From contig JABSPR010000056.1 in assembly GCA_013214975.1 (NCBI GenBank), positions 1 to 6,220 of the forward strand: DNA of 6,220 bases. Direction: 5' to 3'. Of the stretch, positions 1 through 5,587 are shown in pieces. The notes under the pieces were generated by a model. That model saw nothing but the letters and a program-made list of their open reading frames with translations. It did no database searches and was not told where the DNA came from. The DNA is from Flavobacteriales bacterium. GTDB lineage: Bacteria; Bacteroidota; Bacteroidia; DT-38. Position 1 is the stretch's first letter; each line of letters begins with the position of its first letter. The translations under genes were made by a program, and so were the position numbers.

Positions 1-1403
1 TCTACTTCTATTTTTCCTCCGTAATTTTCAAGAGTAGCTTTAACCAAGTACAATCCGACACCTGTGCCTTCTTGCTCTGTATGGTATCTTTGATAGAGAC
101 CAAATAGCTTTCCTTCAATTAGTTTTAAATCCATTCCCAAACCATTGTCCGAAATAGAAACTGTAACATACTCGTTGGATAATTCTGTAGTTAAAGAGAT
201 TTCAGGAGGTCGATCAGGATGTGCATATTTTAACGCATTTGAAATCATATTCTGAAGTATACTTACTAAATGGAGAGAAGGAAATACGATGGAATCGGTG
301 GCCTCGAAGTTTGTGGATATTTTCGCTTTACTATCCTCAATAATAAAAGCGAGACCTTTAGTAGCTTCTTCATAAGATTCTTTTATAGAGATACATTCGC
401 TAAGCATGAAAAAACTATTTTTTGCAGCAACGGCTTCACTTAATCGTTCCATAGAAGTTTTCATTCCTTGAGTAGCCTTGCTCATTAATTCAAAAACTCT
501 CAAGTTTCTATCCGACAGTGCTTCTTTATCAAACATATTAATTAACCCTTCAATATTCGAAATAGGAGATTTGAGGTTATGCGAGGTTATGTAATTTAAC
601 TGTTGTAATTCTTGCGCTTGTGCTTCAAGTTTTTTTGTTGCTTCAACACGGATCGTAATGTCTGTAATTACACCAACCCACTCTCTGATTTTTCCATAAT
701 CATCAAGGAGAGGGATGCCTTTAACCTCAAAGTCATGCCAGGTTAGGGATTTATCGTGCCAGATTTTACCAGAACTTTCGAAGTTTATGCATTTCCTATA
801 TGCATTCTTCCAATCATCTAAAAATTGCTCTCTATCGTCAATAAAAATTTTATCTACCCATCCAAATTCTTTGTGCTCTTCCCATGATTGACCAGTGAAA
901 TTCCCCCATGATAACTGTTCGGAACATATCTCGCCGAAACGCCCAGTCGTCCAAATAATAGAGGTAGTCGCTTCAATAACGGATAAACTTCTTTGCTCAT
1001 TTTTTTTTCTGTCAGAAATATCCGATATCATTATTGTCAGAAAAGGATCACCGTATTTTGGGTCATGGTGTGCTACCACTTGTGTAATACAAGTGACTAT
1101 CTCTCCCGATTTTGTAATGAATCGTTTTTCAACTTCGAACGAATCAGTTCTGCCTTTTCTAAGTATTTCAAGATGATTACTACATGTTTCAACGTCATCT
1201 TCGAAAGTAATATCTAAAACGGAGGTGTTATTTAAGTCGATGGTATTGTACCCTAATATTTCCTCGAACCTAGGGTTTGCGTTAAGAATTACACCATTGT
1301 AGTCAGAGAATATAATTCCAATTGGCGATTTTTCATAAATAGCATTGAGATGATCTAGTCTAGCATTTTGATCGATACTTTTTTCTGAGATGACTTCTTT
1401 CAA
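1..1403 (-). CDS. Cytoplasmic PAS-PAS sensor histidine kinase, C-terminus cut by window edge
   Basis: This gene encodes a sensor kinase that would autophosphorylate on histidine and pass the phosphate to a response regulator, none of which is visible here. Reading from a TTG at 1403, 467 residues are in the window. A short helix (1-20) leads into a first PAS domain (about 21-135, 'SPIGIIFSDYNG' near its start, 'ISDISDRKK' at its end). A second PAS domain of the PAS_3 kind follows (about 140-252). The H-box 'SHNLKSP' holds the likely phospho-accepting His275. The ATPase domain shows an N-box around Asn385/Asn389, a G1 box 'SDNGLGMD' (418-425) and a G2 box 'GTGVGLYLV' (446-454). Perhaps only 15-20 residues are missing if nothing follows the ATPase domain. 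No membrane segment is seen, so it should sense something in the cytosol; the ligand is unknown. The frame has no upstream ATG free of stops: a TAG lies at 1416-1418 and the first internal ATG is at Met125, inside PAS1. TTG at 1403 is therefore the best start, though uncertain. Kinase identity is firm. Confidence 0.92.
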   Translation of the reverse strand, partial: MKEVISEKSIDQNARLDHLNAIYEKSPIGIIFSDYNGVILNANPRFEEILGYNTIDLNNTSVLDITFEDDVETCSNHLEILRKGRTDSFEVEKRFITKSGEIVTCITQVVAHHDPKYGDPFLTIMISDISDRKKNEQRSLSVIEATTSIIWTTGRFGEICSEQLSWGNFTGQSWEEHKEFGWVDKIFIDDREQFLDDWKNAYRKCINFESSGKIWHDKSLTWHDFEVKGIPLLDDYGKIREWVGVITDITIRVEATKKLEAQAQELQQLNYITSHNLKSPISNIEGLINMFDKEALSDRNLRVFELMSKATQGMKTSMERLSEAVAAKNSFFMLSECISIKESYEEATKGLAFIIEDSKAKISTNFEATDSIVFPSLHLVSILQNMISNALKYAHPDRPPEISLTTELSNEYVTVSISDNGLGMDLKLIEGKLFGLYQRYHTEQEGTGVGLYLVKATLENYGGKIEV

Positions 1404-1423
1404 TGCTTCTATGTACTAGTTAT

Positions 1424-1454
1424 GAAATTTATATGCGGTGTAAAGTGGATACAA
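1424..1454 (-). promoter_or_regulatory. Candidate Bacteroidota-type promoter for the histidine kinase
   Basis: On the minus strand a TTG (1454-1452) is followed after 20 bases by TAAATTTC (1431-1424). This matches seven of the eight positions, with the two free ones counted, of the TAnnTTTG box used by the Bacteroidota housekeeping sigma factor. Transcription would start near 1417, giving a leader of about 14 bases before the TTG at 1403. That fits the TTG start and would exclude the open frame upstream of the TAG. The sequence is AT-rich, so chance matches are common. Confidence 0.35.
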
Positions 1455-1488
1455 CTTGTAAGTTAGCAAAGAAGATTGTGAGTGACAA

Positions 1489-1515
1489 ATGAAATAAGTG
1501 ATCATTTAATTTCAT
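1489..1515. repeat. 27-base imperfect palindrome in the divergent promoter region
   Basis: Arms ATGAAAT (1489-1495) and ATTTCAT (1509-1515) are perfect inverted copies around a central palindrome TGATCA (1499-1504). The bases between them also pair, with one bulge and one mismatch. The element lies directly upstream of the -7-like box of the FAD gene (1519-1526) and about 35 bases upstream of the kinase's -33-like box. That is a reasonable place for an operator bound by a dimeric regulator. The symmetry is seen directly; the operator role is inference. Confidence 0.4.
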
Positions 1516-1526
1516 GGCTATATTTG
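1498..1526 (+). promoter_or_regulatory. Candidate promoter for the FAD-dependent dehydrogenase gene
   Basis: TATATTTG at 1519-1526 matches the Bacteroidota -7 consensus TAnnTTTG exactly. Eighteen bases upstream, GTG (1498-1500) is a poor stand-in for the -33 TTG. Transcription would start near 1532, leaving a leader of about 27 bases before the TTG start at 1559. The -33/-7 interval overlaps the palindrome at 1489-1515, so a protein bound there would block RNA polymerase. Confidence 0.4.
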
Positions 1527-1558
1527 TAATTAAATTTAGAGGATAAAACCCTTTTATT

Positions 1559-3136
1559 TTGAGTGAAATTTACGACATAAACCTATCGCCTGAAGAGGCA
1601 TTCGATGAAGCTAAATTCAAAGTAGCTGTATTCCGAAAACTTTCAATTAAGGAATCGAGCAATTTGATTATTAGACCTCTACGTCGGTCTATTGATGCAC
1701 GAGGAAGACAGATACTTGTGAAATTTAAATTGGAGTTGATCGAGCCGGATAAGGAATCCTCTTTAATCTCTCATTCAATCGACTATCAAAATGTTGGCGA
1801 TAAGCAGGCGGTAATAATTGTTGGTGCTGGTCCAGCTGGGTTATTTGCTGGGATTAGATTGATTGAACTTGGATTAAAACCGATAATTTTTGAGCGAGGA
1901 AAAGATGTTCAGGCTAGAAGAAGGGATATTGCTGCAATCAATAAAAAGCACATTGTAAATCCCGAATCGAATTATTGTTTTGGAGAGGGAGGAGCTGGAA
2001 CGTACTCTGATGGTAAATTATATACTCGTTCTAAAAAGCGAGGAAATGTGAGGAGGGTATTAGAGGTACTTGTTGCACATGGAGCGAATGAAGAAATATT
2101 ATTTGACGCTCATCCACATATTGGTACGAATAAACTTCCCGTTTTAGTGTCTAAACTCAGAGAAAGCATCCTGAAGGCAGGAGGGGAGATCTACTTTGAT
2201 ACTAAGGTAATTGATTTTGTCTTGGAGAAAAATGAGATGAAAGGAGTGGTGACCGAGGATGGTACCAAACACCGAGGTGCCTCAGTTATTTTAGCGACAG
2301 GGCATTCCGCACACGATATTTATCACTTACTACACAAAAGAGAAATTCTAATAGAATCTAAACCTTTTGCGATAGGAGTGAGGGTGGAGCATAAACAAGA
2401 CCTGATTGATGAAATTCAATACCATTGTAAAAAAGATAGAGGAGAGTTTTTGCCTGCGAGTTCATATTCATTGGTTCAACAAGTTAGTGTGAATGGTACA
2501 AAGCGGGGAGTATTTTCTTTTTGCATGTGCCCTGGAGGGTGCATTGTACCTGCAGCTACTAATACAGGAGAAATAGTTGTAAATGGAATGAGTCCTTCGC
2601 GTAGAGATTCGAAGTTTGCTAATTCAGGAATGGTGATGTCTGTCGACGCCAATGACTTTAAAGAGTTTGTCCAATATGGACCTTTAGCTGGATTGTATTT
2701 TCAGAATGCGATAGAACAAAAAGCTTGTAAGGCCGCCGGTGGAAACCAAACAGCTCCTGCTCAACGATTAGTTGATTTTGTTGAGAATAAATTGTCTTCA
2801 TCTTTATTAGATACTTCTTATCAACCCGGATTAAAGTCGGTTAGAATGGAAGATGTATTACCCGGGTTCCTAATAGATGGGTTGCGACAAGGGTTTGAGA
2901 GTTTTGGGAAGAAGATGCGAGGCTATCTTACGAACGACGCACAGATAGTTGGAGTTGAAAGCAGAACTTCTTCTCCGGTTAGAATTCCTCGTAACAAAGA
3001 GAGCCTAGAGCATGTAGCGACAAAAAGATTATTTCCATGTGCAGAAGGAGCTGGTTATGCTGGTGGAATTGTATCAGCGGCAATGGATGGAGAGCGATGT
3101 GCCGAAGCGGTATACAATAAATATTTTTCAGTTTGA
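1559..3136 (+). CDS. FAD-dependent dehydrogenase-like protein, COG2509 type
   Basis: A complete 525-residue soluble flavoprotein. It has an N-terminal domain of about 80 residues containing 'RRSIDARGR' (42-50), which I associate with the COG2509 family. A Rossmann fold follows, with the dinucleotide motif 'GAGPAG' at 89-94 and the ribose-binding acidic residue Glu112. Further conserved stretches are 'FGEGGAGTYSDGKL' (141-154), the second flavin motif 'LATGHSAHD' (245-253), a cysteine-rich 'CMCPGGC' (322-328), 'ESRTSSPVRIP' (468-478) and the C-terminal FAD contact 'GAGYAGGI' (497-504). The family is widespread, but I know of no established substrate or reaction, so 'dehydrogenase' is a class name only. 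Translation begins at TTG (1559-1561): an in-frame TAA at 1544-1546 rules out anything much further upstream, no ATG lies near, and the N-terminus then has the expected family position. AGAGGA at 1538-1543 is 15 bases from the start, too far for a good ribosome-binding site. Its neighbours (divergent kinase, convergent oxygenase) give no clue to function. Confidence 0.94.
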   Translation: MSEIYDINLSPEEAFDEAKFKVAVFRKLSIKESSNLIIRPLRRSIDARGRQILVKFKLELIEPDKESSLISHSIDYQNVGDKQAVIIVGAGPAGLFAGIRLIELGLKPIIFERGKDVQARRRDIAAINKKHIVNPESNYCFGEGGAGTYSDGKLYTRSKKRGNVRRVLEVLVAHGANEEILFDAHPHIGTNKLPVLVSKLRESILKAGGEIYFDTKVIDFVLEKNEMKGVVTEDGTKHRGASVILATGHSAHDIYHLLHKREILIESKPFAIGVRVEHKQDLIDEIQYHCKKDRGEFLPASSYSLVQQVSVNGTKRGVFSFCMCPGGCIVPAATNTGEIVVNGMSPSRRDSKFANSGMVMSVDANDFKEFVQYGPLAGLYFQNAIEQKACKAAGGNQTAPAQRLVDFVENKLSSSLLDTSYQPGLKSVRMEDVLPGFLIDGLRQGFESFGKKMRGYLTNDAQIVGVESRTSSPVRIPRNKESLEHVATKRLFPCAEGAGYAGGIVSAAMDGERCAEAVYNKYFSV

Positions 3137-3173
3137 ATGAGCTCAGAATAATGAGCAAAAAATTGATTCAAAC
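3131..3173. terminator. Nested inverted repeat between convergent genes, possible bidirectional terminator
   Basis: An outer stem pairs GTTTGAAT (3131-3138) with ATTCAAAC (3166-3173). Inside it, GCTCA (3141-3145) pairs with TGAGC (3152-3156) around a six-base loop, and TGAGCTCA (3139-3146) is itself a palindrome. The outer left arm includes the TGA stop of the FAD gene (3134-3136), and the right arm ends 17 bases before the stop of the convergent oxygenase gene. No clear T-run follows the stem on either strand, so it is not a textbook intrinsic terminator. Its position between two converging genes still favours that role. Confidence 0.4.
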
Positions 3174-3190
3174 ATTAAAGAGGTTATCTT

Positions 3191-3964
3191 TTAAGGAATC
3201 AATACGCGTTCGCCATAGTTCTGGTCGCTAGTTTCTTTATCGTAATCGTAAAAGAAGTAGTTCGTAATGCTATATCTTAATCCTTTATTTAGTGGTTTCC
3301 CACGGTGTATCGCCGTTGTGTTTGCTAAAATTAAAGTACCAGCTTTTCCTTGAATCGTTTCTAGTTTGTTTTGAGGTAATTTATAGTACCTCTCAATCTC
3401 TTCATTTTCTAATCTGCAAGATAATTTTTGATTGAATTTGATAATTCCTTGAAAAACAGAACTGAGTTTATGAGTTCCTGATACGTATTGAAACGGTCCC
3501 GTTTCATTATCCACATCGGATAAATAGAGAATGGATTTAAACATATTCTTTTCATATAAATCTCTATGCCATCCAGCGCCAGAACCCAGATTGCCATCTA
3601 TGAATTTAGTTTTCTGAGCGAGCACATAGTGTGATTTGGCACCTCCATTCAATACAGCTTCTCCTATTCTTTTAATAAAAGGATCGTTCTTATATTCGTT
3701 AACAATTGGATTTAGCTTATCTGCTCCAAATAACCGCAAGTCCGATTCTAATTCATCTTTAATTAGGTATTCGTCGTGATTTTGAATCAAAGTGTCTATG
3801 AAAGACATTATTTGATCACATTTTTCTTTCGAATAATAATTTTCGATTACCACTAACCCATCTGAATTGAGTTTGGCTAATATTCTTTTATCTTCAATAT
3901 TTAAAGATTCAGAGGAATGTTTATTATCGCTAATAAGGCGTTTAAAAGTTTCTTTAAGCACCAT
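3191..3964 (-). CDS. Phytanoyl-CoA dioxygenase (PhyH) family Fe(II)/2-oxoglutarate oxygenase
   Basis: A complete 257-residue cytosolic protein with the features of a PhyH-type non-haem iron oxygenase. These enzymes use O2 and 2-oxoglutarate to hydroxylate a small substrate, releasing succinate and CO2. The N-terminal helix and 'DGLVVIENYYS' (35-45) are typical of the family opening. The iron ligands are His133 and Asp135 in 'GWHRD' (131-135) and His220 in 'AIHRGKP' (218-224). Arg230 in 'RYSITNYFF' is well placed to bind the 2-oxoglutarate carboxylate. Between them, 'GPFQYVSGTHK' (156-166) is the usual strand-turn segment of the double-stranded beta-helix fold. All catalytic residues are present, so it should be active. 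The substrate cannot be predicted: family members act on acyl-CoAs, amino acids such as ectoine, and natural products. No ectoine, lipid or biosynthetic genes are adjacent. The ATG start has no clear Shine-Dalgarno sequence. The gene is convergent with the FAD gene and appears to be its own transcription unit. Confidence 0.94.
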   Translation of the reverse strand: MVLKETFKRLISDNKHSSESLNIEDKRILAKLNSDGLVVIENYYSKEKCDQIMSFIDTLIQNHDEYLIKDELESDLRLFGADKLNPIVNEYKNDPFIKRIGEAVLNGGAKSHYVLAQKTKFIDGNLGSGAGWHRDLYEKNMFKSILYLSDVDNETGPFQYVSGTHKLSSVFQGIIKFNQKLSCRLENEEIERYYKLPQNKLETIQGKAGTLILANTTAIHRGKPLNKGLRYSITNYFFYDYDKETSDQNYGERVLIP

Positions 3965-4243
3965 ATTAGAAAGTACTCGAAGCTTGTAAATTTATCTCTT
4001 ATCATAAGACTGACTTAACTACATAACTCGAAAGGTAGACGATTAATATCAATTCGATATTCCCGCAGCACACAATCAAAATGTGTAATTGATTATGTTA
4101 GAGAGTGAGCGAAGATGAAATAGAGAGTTGGCAGGAGTGCGGAGAGCGTCCTTAAACTTGCTTGCCAAATAGAGATTAACTTATCTATTAAAGATATAAG
4201 CCTCCCTTGAATAAGCAATGGAAAAAAACTTTTAGTAAGGCCG
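3965..4243. other. 279-base spacer with small inverted repeats and a purine-rich patch
   Basis: I see no convincing gene here. Three short inverted repeats are present: AATATC/GATATT (4045-4050 and 4056-4061, five-base loop), AATCAA/TTGATT around 4075-4092, and AATAGA/TCTATT (4168-4173 and 4184-4189). From about 4100 to 4149 the plus strand becomes strongly purine-rich and less AT-rich than its surroundings. That patch contains a 16-codon frame opening with GTG at 4105 and ending with TAA at 4153-4155. It is too short to call a gene and has no clear start signal. The region must hold the promoter of the oxygenase gene, but I found no good -33/-7 pair. Confidence 0.5.
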
Positions 4244-5146
4244 TTATTTCGACTTGTTGATCTCCTTAAAATAACTCAACTGAAGGCCAGGTAATTTGTC
4301 ATCTTTACCGCTTAGAGTCTTATTAAAATATGTTTCACCAGTTGCTGGATGGTAAACTAACATTTCTTCACTTTTTTCTCCTTTTAAACCGATTTCATAT
4401 AGTACAACCAAAACGTCTTTTTGATTTAGTATAGCATTCTCGATTTGTGCACCTGTGGCATAAGAAATATTAGGATGGTCATATACTTTCTTAATATCTT
4501 CAAGTGTTGAAAGTTGAGCCCCTGGAGATACTAATAATCTTTTTGTTTTGATAAGCTTTCCTTTGCTCTTGTTTATTGTTTTCCATTGAGAAACGAAAGT
4601 TACGTTCATATTTTCATCTTCAGTATTAGACCAAAAATAGTTTAACCGTTGTATTGCTAAAGCCATAAATACCTTAGTTCCTTGATCTTCGATTCTCTTA
4701 ATAGTTTTCGAATTTGAGTGAACGCTGTTTGATGGATTCCATAACCAATTGAATTTCCAGTTATTAGGCCAAAAGTATCCAGCTCCATAGCCTCTATACT
4801 CGTAGTTGCCTTTCTTTTCTAATTTTTCGGTAATACCTATAGCTGGGATATTTATTAGCATTCCAAAATCTCCGTTGAATATATGTAGTTGACTAACATC
4901 ATCGTTCGGTTGAAACGTTTCATTGATTTTTGCCTCGTCAACAACTTCATATTCACTAAATTTCCAATACTTCTCTACTGCGCTGAGGAACATGTCGTTG
5001 TGCTCCTTAAATCTTTCGTGTGTAACAACGTATAATTTCTTCTTTATACTAGCTACTCGTTCTTCATTTACTTTATAACTTCTTAATTGGCCATAGCCAG
5101 TCGAACCAATAAATAGAACACAAAGTGTTAATATTAATAATCTCAT
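4244..5146 (-). CDS. Exported protein of unknown function with an aromatic-rich segment
   Basis: A 300-residue protein that I cannot assign to a named family. It begins with a clear Sec signal peptide: 'MR', a hydrophobic core at 3-14, then a polar stretch with likely cleavage after Gly19 ('GYG|Q'). No cysteine lies at the cleavage site, so it is not a lipoprotein, and there is no later membrane segment. It should be periplasmic or secreted. Residues 37-70 look like an alpha/beta unit ('KLYVVTHERF', then 'AVEKYWKFSEYEVV'). Residues 115-136 are unusually aromatic, with Tyr115, 117, 120 and 124, Phe125, Trp126 and 130, Phe132, Trp134 and Trp136. A lysine-rich stretch (194-203) follows, and the end (245-285) is mostly predicted beta ('VLVVLYEIGL', 'EMLVYHPATGETYF'). 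The ATG at 5146-5144 is the natural start because the signal peptide begins there. No type IX secretion tail domain is evident. A 279-base gap separates it from the downstream oxygenase gene on the same strand, so co-transcription is doubtful. Confidence 0.9.
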   Translation of the reverse strand: MRLLILTLCVLFIGSTGYGQLRSYKVNEERVASIKKKLYVVTHERFKEHNDMFLSAVEKYWKFSEYEVVDEAKINETFQPNDDVSQLHIFNGDFGMLINIPAIGITEKLEKKGNYEYRGYGAGYFWPNNWKFNWLWNPSNSVHSNSKTIKRIEDQGTKVFMALAIQRLNYFWSNTEDENMNVTFVSQWKTINKSKGKLIKTKRLLVSPGAQLSTLEDIKKVYDHPNISYATGAQIENAILNQKDVLVVLYEIGLKGEKSEEMLVYHPATGETYFNKTLSGKDDKLPGLQLSYFKEINKSK

Positions 5147-5162
5147 TTTCTTGATTTGTATG

Positions 5163-5170
5163 TAAATGTA
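5163..5170 (-). promoter_or_regulatory. Weak -7-like box for the exported-protein gene
   Basis: On the minus strand TACATTTA matches TAnnTTTG except at the last base and ends 16 bases before the ATG at 5146. A -33 TTG is not found at the expected distance; only TTC occurs, 21 bases upstream. If real, the leader would be about ten bases. AAGAA just before the ATG is at most a weak ribosome-binding site. Confidence 0.25.
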
Positions 5171-5458
5171 TTTTGCCGGAAATTCGAACTCGAAACTACA
5201 TCATATTTAAATCTATCTCCTTAATATTTGAGATTATTTTAAAGTAAAAATGCTTTAGTTCTATTTACTTCGAAAACTCTGATATATAGTGTGTTTCATG
5301 TTTATTGTATGCTTTGTGCTTATCTGCCAGAATGCCTGATGTTTAAATAGTATCGGGCCAGTTTATTCGCGATATAAAAAATTCGACTTTGAAATTTAAT
5401 GTGCCTCAAATTAATTGAAGGTTTACAATTCTGGAACTCGTTGCAATTCAAAAAGGTA

Positions 5459-5481
5459 ATTATCTTTTAAGAGAAGATAAT
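5459..5481. repeat. Perfect 8-bp inverted repeat upstream of the J-domain gene
   Basis: ATTATCTT (5459-5466) and AAGATAAT (5474-5481) are exact inverted copies separated by seven bases. The repeat lies about 55 bases upstream of the -33 box of the J-domain gene. It could be an operator site or an RNA hairpin. No T-run follows it, and no gene ends just before it on the plus strand, which argues against a terminator. Confidence 0.45.
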
Positions 5482-5535
5482 AAATGATGAACGATGTTTA
5501 GCTTGTTAGTAGTTGCTGTTAAAGGATAATACAAG

Positions 5536-5565
5536 TTGAAAGCTCTATGAGAGTTTGTACTTTCG
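5536..5565 (+). promoter_or_regulatory. Bacteroidota-type promoter for the J-domain/KTSC-like gene
   Basis: TTG (5536-5538), exactly 19 bases, then TACTTTCG (5558-5565) match the -33/-7 pattern with one base off the TAnnTTTG consensus. The spacing is ideal. Transcription would begin near 5571, about 16 bases before the ATG at 5588. This decides the start codon: an in-frame TTG at 5555 lies inside the promoter and would not be transcribed. Confidence 0.55.
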
Positions 5566-5587
5566 TGCGGAAATTAGAAGACGAATT

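Larger units (their letters stand above)
5147..5535. other. Intergenic region between divergent genes, no gene seen
   Basis: This AT-rich stretch upstream of both the exported-protein gene and the J-domain gene has stops in all frames. The longest things that look like starts are trivial, such as a 13-codon frame from an ATG near 5299. It contains a perfect 8-bp inverted repeat at 5459-5481 and a weak promoter match for the minus-strand gene at 5163-5170. I saw no tRNA, riboswitch or terminator structure I could defend. At nearly 400 bases it is longer than two promoters require, so an unrecognised small RNA is possible but unsupported. Confidence 0.5.

Noticed and set aside
895..1217. Two overlapping plus-strand open frames (895-1176 and 993-1217)
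   Set aside because: They lie antisense to the PAS domains of the histidine kinase, whose frame encodes clear conserved motifs. The plus-strand products have no domain logic and are shadows.
1419..1505. A 29-codon frame (ATG 1505 to TAG 1416) as a separate leader peptide gene
   Set aside because: It overlaps the candidate kinase promoter and the palindrome, and its composition is not protein-like. It is kept only as part of the start-codon question.
3409..3597. A 62-codon minus-strand frame inside the oxygenase gene
   Set aside because: It overlaps the PhyH coding sequence in another frame and covers its iron-binding motif. It has no independent start signal.
3987..3994. TAAATTTA as a -7 box for the oxygenase gene
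   Set aside because: No TTG is found 18-21 bases upstream on the minus strand, and the box is a simple AT palindrome likely to occur by chance.
4222..4240. Run of seven A (T on the minus strand) after the exported-protein gene as an intrinsic terminator
   Set aside because: The sequence before the T-run can form only a three-base stem, too weak to call a terminator.
5299..5340. Thirteen-codon frame with hydrophobic residues near 5299
   Set aside because: It is far too short, has no ribosome-binding site, and such frames are expected by chance.
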